A DNA stretch of 16,697 nucleotides from an uncultured Ruminiclostridium sp. (GTDB lineage Bacteria > Bacillota > Clostridia > Oscillospirales > Ruminococcaceae): assembly GCA_934454635.1 (NCBI GenBank), contig CAKSFR010000027.1, positions 1 to 16,697 on the forward strand, given 5' to 3'. The translations under genes and the position numbers were made by a program. The notes under the pieces are model-generated. The model did no database searches. It saw only the letters and a list, made by a program, of their open reading frames with translations, and had not been told where the DNA came from. Below are positions 7,077-13,161 of this stretch, in pieces (the first letter of the stretch is position 1; every line of letters begins with the position of its first letter).

Positions 7077-9617
7077 ATGAACAGCCTTTCGGCATTATTG
7101 AAGAAGTACAACTGCATACGCGTCGAAATCGGCATAAGCGGAAGCCTTACGCTCCGCGTACTCGGCAGCTATGACGAGCTGCGCTCCGCAGAACCGCTGC
7201 CGCTGTCCGAAATTGTGTACATAGATGATTTTCCGCCGCTGATGAACGCTTTTTACGACTTCGCGGCAAGTTCTCAGACCCGCCTTAATACCCATTTTCG
7301 CATGGAATACGAAAACGAACTGCACTGGGCGTATCTCTGCTGCGAAAAAACGGGAAAGGACGGAAGCTTCGGCGGTATTCTGCTGGACGTTTACGAATAC
7401 CTCGACTGCATTCCGAACGACAGCGTTTTCGGCGAATTTGAAAAGCGCCAGAAGCGTAAAATATCGGAAATAAACCGCAACGGCGCAGGGCTTGAAGAAA
7501 TTCTCGGGCGGGATTACCTCAGCCGAGTTCTCGGTGCGCTCACCGTCACGGGATATGTTGACGCGGCGTTCTTCGACGAAAACGGCCGCCTTATCTGCGA
7601 ACATACCGCAGACGGCGAGCCTTTTGAAACCAAGCGCTATAACTGCACAAAAAAAGCCGCCGTCCGCTTTAACTACAAAATGGGCGGAAGTATACAGGCA
7701 GGTACGAACCGCAGAGATTTTGAAAAGCAAATCAGCGCGCTGACGGATATGCTTGCCGAAAATATGTCGCGAATCGCCCACTCGTCCGTGATGCTGTACA
7801 ACGAGATCGAAAACGCAAAAGCGGTGAACCGCCAGCTCGGCGCAAACGTTGAACAACAGATGCTCATAAACAGCATTTATTCGGTTATTATGGAAGAACC
7901 GCAGTCGCAGCAGGCATTGTACCGCGTTCTGGAAATGACTGCGCGCTTTCTCGGAATAGACCGCATTGCGGCGTATCTTCCTTGTCCCGAAGGCTCGGTG
8001 CGGCTCGCATACTGCTACAAATCGAACGAAAACCTCGGAACTCAGGCCGACGAATACATAAAGCGGAATTTTCCGCGTCTTTCGCTGAATTTTGAAACGT
8101 CGGACAACTATTTTTCGCGCGGCGACGAAGCCGAGATCTCCGGACTTACCGCCTTTGCGGTATCGAAAATATACGGTGGAGAGGACGGCACCGGACTGCT
8201 GTTCTACGAAATTTATTCACGCGAAAACAGTTGGCAGTACAACGACCGCAAGGTCATACGAAGCGTTTCACAGGTCATCTCCGACCTTATCACCCGCTGC
8301 GGAATGGACAGCGAGATCGAAGAAAAAAACAAGCAGCTCTACCGCCTTGCATTTTTTGATAATATGCTCGGAATCCGCAATCGCGCACGGCTTGACCTCG
8401 ACGCCGAGGAAGCCCTTACGGGCAACGAATCCGGCATTGCGATGGCGGTTCGCATCGCGAATACCCGCTCGCTCAACGAAGTGTTCGGACAGAGCTATAC
8501 AGACCGTCTGCTGCGCATGATGGCTGAATATCTCAGCAGCCCCGACGTCGGCGGTGAAAGCGTTTACCGCTATTCGGGCAGCATAATGCTGCTTCTTATG
8601 AAAAACAAGACCGAGCAGGACGCACAGGATCTTGCAAATAAGATAATCGCACGCTTTTCCGAGCCGTTTTTTATCGACGGAGTCGAGCAGTACGCAGAAA
8701 CTTCGATCGGAATTGCCGCTTTCAGCCCGTCGGTTTCATCAAGCGAAGAGCTGTTCCGTGCGGCGACGCTTTCACTTTACCGCGCAAACGAATACGGGAA
8801 AAATTCATTTGCTTTTTTCAACGCAGGACTAAGCGAAACCTCGGGACTCACTTATCACCTTGAGCAGGAGCTTCGGCGCTGCATAGCCGACAATATGCGC
8901 AATTTTGAGCTTACATATCAGCCCGTTTTCTGCGCAGATGAAATTCACCACTACGAAGCGCTCCTGCGCTGGCACAGCGAAAACGCCGGAAACGTTTCCC
9001 CGCGAATTTTTATGAAGCTTATGGAAAAAGTCGGTCTGGACAGCACTATCGACTTCTGGGTACTGCCCGAGGCGTGCGCCTTTTGCAGGAGAATGCGCGA
9101 AAAAACGGGTCAGGACTTAAACGTAAGCGTGAACCTGACCACTCACGAAATGCAAAGCGGCGCAATTGCGGGAGCAGTTCTGAACGCGCTTGACAAAACG
9201 GGGCTTGAACCCGCCGCGCTTATCGTGGAGGTTCCCGAAGCGGCGTTTGTTTTCGCCTGCAACGAAACCGCAGCAACGCTCGGGAAGCTGAAAAAAATGG
9301 GTATACGCGTGTGTATCGACAGCTTTGGCAGAGAGTATCTTCCGCTTACTGCGCTGAAATATTCTTTTGTAGACATAATCAAGCTTGACACGAGCTTTAT
9401 CACAAATTCCGGCGACAGCTTCGACCGCGAGCTTGTCCGCACGACGGTGAACCTTGCGCAGAGCCGCGGAATTACGGTTATCGCTAAAAATATCGAACAT
9501 TCCGCGCAGCGCCGTGCCGCAGACCTCTGCGGGATTTCGCTGATACAGGGAGGGCTGCTTTCGCCGCCGCTCTCAGAGGATAAAACCATCAGAAACCTCT
9601 GCGTGCCCGCAATTTAG
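7077..9617 (+). CDS. PAS/GAF sensor with degenerate GGDEF and EAL domains
   Basis: ATG 7077 is preceded by AGGAGGGAG (7062-7070). The 846-residue protein has no membrane segment and should be cytoplasmic. Residues about 10-110 resemble a divergent PAS domain (VYIDDFPP, then a strand pattern ending GGILLDVYEYLD). Residues about 260-410 look like a GAF domain. Residues 420-583 have the GGDEF fold, but the GGDEF signature is replaced by YSGSI (499-503), so diguanylate cyclase activity is not expected. Residues 595-840 form an EAL domain: Glu627 of EAL, Asn686, Glu718 and Lys769 remain. The usual DDFG reads DSFG (Asp to Ser749) and AEGVE reads AKNIE (Glu to Lys804), losing residues needed for metal binding and catalysis in c-di-GMP phosphodiesterases. 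I infer a signal-binding regulator that may bind a cyclic dinucleotide without hydrolysing it. It is the first gene of a four-gene operon. Confidence 0.88.
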   Translation: MNSLSALLKKYNCIRVEIGISGSLTLRVLGSYDELRSAEPLPLSEIVYIDDFPPLMNAFYDFAASSQTRLNTHFRMEYENELHWAYLCCEKTGKDGSFGGILLDVYEYLDCIPNDSVFGEFEKRQKRKISEINRNGAGLEEILGRDYLSRVLGALTVTGYVDAAFFDENGRLICEHTADGEPFETKRYNCTKKAAVRFNYKMGGSIQAGTNRRDFEKQISALTDMLAENMSRIAHSSVMLYNEIENAKAVNRQLGANVEQQMLINSIYSVIMEEPQSQQALYRVLEMTARFLGIDRIAAYLPCPEGSVRLAYCYKSNENLGTQADEYIKRNFPRLSLNFETSDNYFSRGDEAEISGLTAFAVSKIYGGEDGTGLLFYEIYSRENSWQYNDRKVIRSVSQVISDLITRCGMDSEIEEKNKQLYRLAFFDNMLGIRNRARLDLDAEEALTGNESGIAMAVRIANTRSLNEVFGQSYTDRLLRMMAEYLSSPDVGGESVYRYSGSIMLLLMKNKTEQDAQDLANKIIARFSEPFFIDGVEQYAETSIGIAAFSPSVSSSEELFRAATLSLYRANEYGKNSFAFFNAGLSETSGLTYHLEQELRRCIADNMRNFELTYQPVFCADEIHHYEALLRWHSENAGNVSPRIFMKLMEKVGLDSTIDFWVLPEACAFCRRMREKTGQDLNVSVNLTTHEMQSGAIAGAVLNALDKTGLEPAALIVEVPEAAFVFACNETAATLGKLKKMGIRVCIDSFGREYLPLTALKYSFVDIIKLDTSFITNSGDSFDRELVRTTVNLAQSRGITVIAKNIEHSAQRRAADLCGISLIQGGLLSPPLSEDKTIRNLCVPAI

Positions 9618-9637
9618 TTTCAATAGGAGTATCGCAA

Positions 9638-10093
9638 GTGAACAAATTTATGAAAATCGCGATAGAAGAAGCCGAAATCGGCATAAAAAACGGCGACGGG
9701 GGACCTTTCGGCTGCGTTATAGTTAAAGGCGGAGTTATCGTCGGGCGCGGTCACAATCAGGTCGTAAAGCAGAAAGACCCGACCTGCCACGGCGAAATTA
9801 TGGCGATACGCGACGCCTGTAAAAATCTCGGCTCATTCGACCTTTCGGGCTGTAAGCTTTACACCACGGGCGAGCCTTGCCCCATGTGCTTCGGCGCAAT
9901 TCTCTGGGCGAATATCTCCGAGGTTTTCTACGGGTGCGGTACTGCCGACGCGGAAATTATCGGCTTCCGCGACAACGATTTTTATCGCAGCTCAGATAAA
10001 TTGAGAAAGCGGCTTTTCGTTGAAACAGACCGCTCGGAATGCTTGGAGCTTTATAAAAAGTACAGCGAGATGAAAGGAAAAACGGAATATTAA
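9638..10093 (+). CDS. Guanine-deaminase-like nucleoside deaminase
   Basis: GTG 9638 is the start, with AGGAG at 9625-9629, 20 bases after the previous stop. The 151-residue product is a CDA-fold zinc deaminase. The zinc and proton-transfer motif is CHGEIMAIR (His as ligand, Glu as catalyst; HGE replaces the more common HAE), and PCPMC supplies two Cys ligands. The GGPFGCVIVK opening, the DPTCHGE context and the short C-terminus ending KTEY resemble Bacillus GuaD, which converts guanine to xanthine and ammonia. Length is normal for that group. tRNA adenosine deaminase (TadA) is a less likely reading. In this operon it lies between the sensor and the DUF805/radical SAM pair, so it may serve purine salvage or act on a nucleotide signal; this link is only positional. 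Confidence 0.85.
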   Translation: MNKFMKIAIEEAEIGIKNGDGGPFGCVIVKGGVIVGRGHNQVVKQKDPTCHGEIMAIRDACKNLGSFDLSGCKLYTTGEPCPMCFGAILWANISEVFYGCGTADAEIIGFRDNDFYRSSDKLRKRLFVETDRSECLELYKKYSEMKGKTEY

Positions 10094-10112
10094 TTTGGAG
10101 AGGGACAACATT

Positions 10113-10871
10113 ATGGATTTTATCGAACCGAAACGAAATATTTTTTCAGCATACGCGTTGATGTGGCGCAGAGGACTTGATTTTCGCGGACTTGTCGGGC
10201 GGAGAAGCTACTGGCTTGCGCTGGCGCTTCACTTCGCTGTTATCTGCGTGCTGTTTTTGCTTGCGTTTTTTGTAAATAGCTGGATCTGCATTGCCGCGGT
10301 CGGCTATTCGGCTTTGTCGCTTGTGCCGTTTATTTCAATGACGGCGCGGCGGCTGCACGACACGGGAAGAAGCGGCGCGCTTGCCCCGCTTGTACTGGTC
10401 GGAGTAGGACTTTTCTTCTGTATGTCGGGTTCCGCTTGCCTTTGCATACCTATTCCATACAGTGTGTACGGACCGCCTTTTGAAGACAGCGCAAACACTT
10501 CTTCATCAAGCCCGGAAACGGTTTCCGAAGAAGATTTCAATCCGGAGGAAAACATTGAGGAATGCGTTTACGGGCCGCCCGAGTGGTTTGACGTTGAGGA
10601 AGAAACCGAAACCACACCCGAGGAAGCCGAACCCGAAACGTCCGAGCAGCCCAGCGAAGCGGCTGAAACCGAGGAAAGCCGAGAAGAAACCGAAACTGAG
10701 CCTACCGAAACAGCGACCGAAAGCGAAATATCGCCGAGCACGGACGAAACCACACTTCCGCCCAAAACCGAAACGGAAACAGAGCCGCAGTCCGAAGAGC
10801 CTGAGATCGAATTTGACCCTGCGGAAAATATTGACGAGTGCGTTTACGGACCGCCGGAATGGTTTGAATAA
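10113..10871 (+). CDS. DUF805 membrane protein with repeated CVYGPPEWF tail motifs
   Basis: The start is taken as ATG 10113 with GGAGAGGG at 10097-10104, 19 bases after the deaminase stop. A TTG at 10095 is also in frame but lies before this site. The 252-residue product begins with a DUF805 domain: RGLVGRRSYW (25-34), membrane segments at about 34-54 and 57-76, the family signature ARRLHDTGRSG (78-88) and a Cys-containing membrane segment at about 90-112. The usual fourth segment appears replaced by a tail. Residues 122-252 are very rich in Glu, Thr, Ser and Pro. The tail holds YSVYGPP (116-122), NIEECVYGPPEWFD (147-160) and NIDECVYGPPEWFE (239-252, the very C-terminus). The strict repeat within otherwise low-complexity sequence suggests a recognised or modified peptide. 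The downstream radical SAM gene starts 9 bases later. With three segments and the N-terminus inside, the tail would be outside the membrane. Confidence 0.85.
   Translation: MDFIEPKRNIFSAYALMWRRGLDFRGLVGRRSYWLALALHFAVICVLFLLAFFVNSWICIAAVGYSALSLVPFISMTARRLHDTGRSGALAPLVLVGVGLFFCMSGSACLCIPIPYSVYGPPFEDSANTSSSSPETVSEEDFNPEENIEECVYGPPEWFDVEEETETTPEEAEPETSEQPSEAAETEESREETETEPTETATESEISPSTDETTLPPKTETETEPQSEEPEIEFDPAENIDECVYGPPEWFE
10539..10592 (+). repeat. First full copy of the CVYGPPEWF motif
   Basis: These codons encode NPEENIEECVYGPPEWFD (residues 143-160 of the DUF805 protein). The same 18-residue pattern recurs at the C-terminus with conservative changes. The two coding segments differ at several third positions, which argues for selection on the peptide rather than a very recent DNA duplication. 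Confidence 0.85.
10815..10868 (+). repeat. Second full copy of the CVYGPPEWF motif, at the C-terminus
   Basis: These codons encode DPAENIDECVYGPPEWFE (residues 235-252), ending one codon before the stop. It matches the 143-160 copy at 14 of 18 positions, with the CVYGPPEWF core identical. A shorter relative, YSVYGPPFED, lies right after the last membrane segment (residues 116-125). Confidence 0.85.
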
Positions 10872-10880
10872 GGTGTACAG

Positions 10881-11948
10881 ATGATTGACGAAGCAATAAA
10901 ACGAAAACATATGACCCGTCTTGCGGCGTATCGCAGGGAGCTGTTCAGAAGTCCGAAGCTGAAATTTCTGTTCCTCGAACTCACTCAACGCTGCAACGAG
11001 CATTGCCGCCACTGCGGGAGCCGCTGCGGAGACAGCGTTCCCGCCGACACGCTCACCAAGAGGGAAATTTTTGCATTTCTCAAAAAAATCTCAGAGCAGT
11101 TTGACCTTAACGATCTTCAACTCTGTATAACAGGCGGCGAACCGCTTCTGCGCGAGGATTTTTTTGAGATAATGAACTACGCTCGCGACCTCGGGTTTCA
11201 CTGGGGAATGACCACAAACGGAACTCTTATAGACGCACAGACGGCTGAAAAACTGGAAAAGGCGGGAATGGGAACGGTTTCGGTAAGCCTTGACGGGCTG
11301 CGCGAAACGAACGACTGGTTCAGGCAGAAGCAAGGCGGGTTTGACCTTGCGCTGAACGGTGTGCGCGAGCTGTTAAGGCGCGGGACATTCCGTCATGTGC
11401 AAGTGACTACGGTTGTCACCAAAAAGAATATCAACGAGCTTAACGAGCTTTACAAACTGCTTTCAAGCGAAAAAATACACTCGTGGCGCGTCATCAATAT
11501 CGAACCTATCGGTCGTGCCAAAGAACAGCCCGAACTGCTGCTTGAGCCTGACGACTACCGCAGAATGTTCGATTTTATAAAGGAAAAGCGTTTTGCGGGC
11601 GATATGGAAGTGACCTATGGGTGCAGCCACTATCTTGGCGAGGAGCTTGAGCGCGAGGTTCGCAAGTGGTATTTTCTCTGCAATGCGGGAATTTACACCG
11701 CGAGCGTTATGTACAACGGTGATATCGGCGCGTGTCTGGATATAGAACGCAGACCCGAGCTTATTCAGGGCAATATTCGCCGCGACGACTTCAAAAAAGT
11801 CTGGGAAAACGGGTTTAAGGCATTCAGAGGTGATACGCGCAAATGTAAGGACTGCAAACACTATCTCTTCTGCGGCGGCGACTCGTTTCACTCCTGGAAC
11901 TTCGACGAAAATAAGCCCGACCTTTGCTTTAAGGGAATATTATTTTGA
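10881..11948 (+). CDS. Radical SAM/SPASM enzyme, candidate peptide maturase
   Basis: ATG 10881 is preceded by AAGGTG (10870-10875), which overlaps the stop of the DUF805 gene, so translation is probably coupled. The 355-residue product has the radical SAM cluster motif CNEHCRHC (Cys38, 42, 45) in LELTQRCNEHC. It also has ITGGEPLLRED (GGEP 85-88) and TTNGT, and the barrel strand SVSLDG. The C-terminal third is a SPASM domain for auxiliary iron-sulfur clusters, with Cys248, 267, 285, 322, 325, 331 and 349 and the typical GNIRRDDFKKVWEN segment. SPASM enzymes mostly modify peptides or proteins (RiPP maturases, sulfatase maturases) in the cytoplasm, by 5'-deoxyadenosyl radical chemistry. The neighbour with repeated CVYGPPEWF motifs is the obvious candidate substrate; there is no sulfatase in view. 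No N-terminal RRE domain is apparent. It is the last gene of the operon. Confidence 0.92.
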   Translation: MIDEAIKRKHMTRLAAYRRELFRSPKLKFLFLELTQRCNEHCRHCGSRCGDSVPADTLTKREIFAFLKKISEQFDLNDLQLCITGGEPLLREDFFEIMNYARDLGFHWGMTTNGTLIDAQTAEKLEKAGMGTVSVSLDGLRETNDWFRQKQGGFDLALNGVRELLRRGTFRHVQVTTVVTKKNINELNELYKLLSSEKIHSWRVINIEPIGRAKEQPELLLEPDDYRRMFDFIKEKRFAGDMEVTYGCSHYLGEELEREVRKWYFLCNAGIYTASVMYNGDIGACLDIERRPELIQGNIRRDDFKKVWENGFKAFRGDTRKCKDCKHYLFCGGDSFHSWNFDENKPDLCFKGILF

Positions 11949-12008
11949 TAAAATGCAAAATTGCGGCGGCGAAGGCTGCTGTTTTTTGCAGCGTCGGCTA
12001 AATCGGCG

Positions 12009-12282
12009 CGCGGCTTTCTCAATCCTCAATTTTCACTCAATGTCCCGCCAACGCCGCAGGTGGCAGGATAGTGCGCGGGGCGCACGCGCCCTGTCCCGCT
12101 GAAAGCGGAACAGGGCTGCGGCAGCGAAGCTGCCGCAATTTTGTTTCAGCTTGCTGAAACAAAAGGCGTGCGCCCCGCCCCGCCGATTTTGGCGGAGTGC
12201 GCAAAGGCAGCGGAATCTGCACTGTCGGATTGACAGCGGCGGTGAAACAAGTGGGAAAAAGAAGAGGATTGAGAAAGCCGCG
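12009..12282. repeat. MITE-like element bounded by 19-bp inverted repeats
   Basis: CGCGGCTTTCTCAATCCTC (12009-12027) has its exact reverse complement at 12264-12282. Between them lie the cloverleaf at 12075-12178 and GC-rich sequence without a gene. A third, 17-base copy of the terminal repeat is at 12722-12738. The layout resembles a non-autonomous mobile element, though no target-site duplication was identified. The element occupies most of the 355 bases between the radical SAM gene and the next start. Confidence 0.65.
12075..12178. repeat. Cloverleaf DNA element 1 (closing stem plus three hairpins)
   Basis: A perfect 13-bp closing stem, GCGGGGCGCACGC (12075-12087) with its complement at 12166-12178, encloses three hairpins that follow one another with almost no unpaired bases. 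Hairpin 1 is 12088-12099 with 12105-12116 (12 bp, one mismatch, loop TGAAA). Hairpin 2 is TGCGGCAGC (12117-12125) with 12129-12137, loop GAA. Hairpin 3 is TTTTGTTTCAGC (12139-12150) with 12153-12164, loop TT. Only positions 12138 and 12165 are unpaired at the junction. It could also help end the radical SAM transcript. Confidence 0.85.
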
Positions 12283-12303
12283 GCAAAGAAGAAAGGCGGA
12301 AAA

Positions 12304-12633
12304 ATGCAGGATATATCTCAAATAATACAGCTCGCCATAATAGTATTTGTCCTTGTAATTTTCATTGCGTACGTCGTCTTTGCGGTATTTTATCGCGGAA
12401 AACGCACAACAATAACAATTATCAGAAAGTATACCAACAAATATATCGGACTTAATCAAATGCGAACAAAAGCGTCATATTCCGCACATCTTATAGCTGA
12501 CTGCCGCATTGTAAGCACAGGAAAAATCCGCACGCTTGCCTGCGAAAGAAGCGACATATACAGCAAACTAAGAGTGGGCAAAACGTATACAGTCATTGTA
12601 AAGCTCGGTCGCATACGGAAATTCGCTCGATGA
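12304..12633 (+). CDS. Small single-span membrane protein of unknown function
   Basis: The start is taken as ATG 12304 with GAAAGGCGG at 12291-12299; the frame is open further upstream, but that part would be translated repeat DNA. The product has 109 residues. Residues 1-9 are polar, 8-30 form one membrane segment (IIQLAIIVFVLVIFIAYVVF), and the rest is basic. The C-terminal part, TTITIIRKYTNK followed by a predicted all-beta stretch ending KLRVGKTYTVIVKLGRIRKF, is vaguely like small DUF2500-type proteins with a membrane anchor and a beta barrel. I do not recognise it with confidence. It has no close operon partner: it lies between GC-rich repeats, with inverted copies of the CGCGGCTTTCTCAATCC repeat on its two sides (12264-12282 and 12722-12738). 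Confidence 0.6.
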   Translation: MQDISQIIQLAIIVFVLVIFIAYVVFAVFYRGKRTTITIIRKYTNKYIGLNQMRTKASYSAHLIADCRIVSTGKIRTLACERSDIYSKLRVGKTYTVIVKLGRIRKFAR

Positions 12634-12647
12634 ACTCTTATTTCAAA

Positions 12648-12721
12648 GCGGCAGCCTCGTGAGGGGGCTCGCGGCGCGTCGCTCCGCTCCACGCCTTGCT
12701 CGCCCCCTCCTCGGCTGCCGC
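12648..12721. repeat. GC-rich long hairpin after the small membrane gene
   Basis: GCGGCAGCC (12648-12656) pairs with GGCTGCCGC (12713-12721), and inside it GAGGGGGC (12661-12668) pairs with GCCCCCTC (12702-12709). It lies 15 bases after the stop at 12633 and directly touches the third copy of the CGCGGCTTTCTCAATCC repeat. There is no T-run, so it is more likely a repeat module than a classic terminator. Confidence 0.75.
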
Positions 12722-12738
12722 CGCGGCTTTCTCAATCC
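12722..12738 (+). repeat. Third copy of the CGCGGCTTTCTCAATCC repeat
   Basis: These 17 bases are identical to the left terminal repeat at 12009-12025 and inverted relative to 12264-12282. It shows that the repeat is dispersed rather than private to one element. Confidence 0.8.
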
Positions 12739-12798
12739 CCGTATCCTCCAAACCCCCGCCAAACGCCGCATCGCGCACATTCTTCTCCGCCTAATATG

Positions 12799-12825
12799 CG
12801 CTCCGCAGCTTCGCTGCTCCGCGCC
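12799..12825. repeat. Imperfect palindrome with the GCAGC/GCTGC module
   Basis: GCGC, TCC, GCAGC, TTC, GCTGC, TCC, GCGC form a nested palindrome with three-base internal loops. The GCAGC-N3-GCTGC core is the reverse form of the core of hairpin 2 in cloverleaf 1. Confidence 0.55.
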
Positions 12826-12859
12826 CCTCTCCCCGAAAGTCCATAATTACACAAAATTG

Positions 12860-12888
12860 TTGACATTTACCTATTATTGTGATATGAT
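12860..12888 (+). promoter_or_regulatory. Strong promoter of the copper ATPase gene
   Basis: TTGACA (12860-12865), a 17-base spacer and TATGAT (12883-12888) with TGA directly before it (extended -10). Transcription would start near 12895, leaving a leader of about 265 bases before ATG 13162 that contains cloverleaf 2 and two further hairpins. Confidence 0.85.
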
Positions 12889-12908
12889 ATACGCAAAAGC
12901 GGTTATAT

Positions 12909-13005
12909 AATGCTAATTCCTAATCAATATATAGACAATGTCTATATATTGATTACCGCTTAAAAGCGGTATGTCAAAGTCGATGGCTTTGACGGAATTA
13001 GCATT
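12909..13005. repeat. Cloverleaf DNA element 2 in the copA leader
   Basis: A perfect 12-bp closing stem, AATGCTAATTCC (12909-12920) with GGAATTAGCATT (12994-13005), encloses three contiguous hairpins. Arm 1 is a 17-bp perfect palindrome, TAATCAATATATAGACA (12921-12937) with 12939-12955 around a single A. Arm 2 is ACCGCTT-AA-AAGCGGT (12955-12970). Arm 3 is GTCAAAG (12973-12979) with CTTTGAC (12987-12993). The plan matches cloverleaf 1 (97 versus 104 bases, three arms, almost no junction bases), although the sequences differ. In the transcript it would fold near the 5' end of the leader. Confidence 0.85.
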
Positions 13006-13039
13006 GTACGGCTTTTTCGGCGGCTACGCAGAAGCGGCG

Positions 13040-13072
13040 AATCTTCCTATAGACGTTGTCTATAGGAAGATT
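13040..13072. promoter_or_regulatory. Palindrome related to cloverleaf 2 arm 1 (operator or leader hairpin)
   Basis: AATCTTCCTATAGAC (13040-13054), GTT, then the exact complement at 13058-13072. Its core TATAGAC-N3-GTCTATA is also the core of the palindrome at 12921-12955. Two such sites about 115 bases apart between promoter and copA could bind a dimeric repressor or act as RNA hairpins. It is not the usual CopY box (TACANNTGTA) and lacks the GC-tract of CsoR sites. Confidence 0.6.
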
Positions 13073-13090
13073 GAAAAATAGTATAAGGCC

Positions 13091-13113
13091 AACGGCGTAT
13101 TTTTGCCGCCGTT
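13091..13113. promoter_or_regulatory. Leader hairpin just before the copA ribosome binding site
   Basis: AACGGCG (13091-13097) pairs with CGCCGTT (13107-13113) across a 9-base loop. It ends 34 bases before AAGGAG (13148-13153). It has no T-run after it, so a simple terminator is unlikely. It might affect copA translation or be a remnant of repeat DNA. Confidence 0.4.
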
Positions 13114-13161
13114 GTGCAAAAGATAAAAAGAACACGTTTCACAAAAGAAGGAGATGAACCA

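Noticed and set aside
10462..10884. Overlapping plus-strand frame rich in Lys, Pro and Arg within the DUF805 gene
   Set aside because: It is the +1 reading of a low-complexity Glu/Thr/Pro coding stretch; no ribosome binding site and no sensible protein.
12075..12178. A tRNA or tmRNA gene suggested by the cloverleaf
   Set aside because: The stems are far longer than in a tRNA and there is no D-loop, T-loop (TTCGA) or CCA sequence.
12921..12955. CopY-type operator
   Set aside because: The centre ACA-A-TGT has one base rather than two between the half sites of TACANNTGTA, and the second palindrome (GAC-GTT-GTC) does not fit at all.
12009..13113. CRISPR array
   Set aside because: The repeats are few, unevenly spaced and in inverted orientation, with no regular spacers and no cas genes in the window.
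12895..13161. A known riboswitch in the copA leader
   Set aside because: The leader is long and structured, but I could not match it to a named riboswitch class; the stems look more like inserted palindromic elements.
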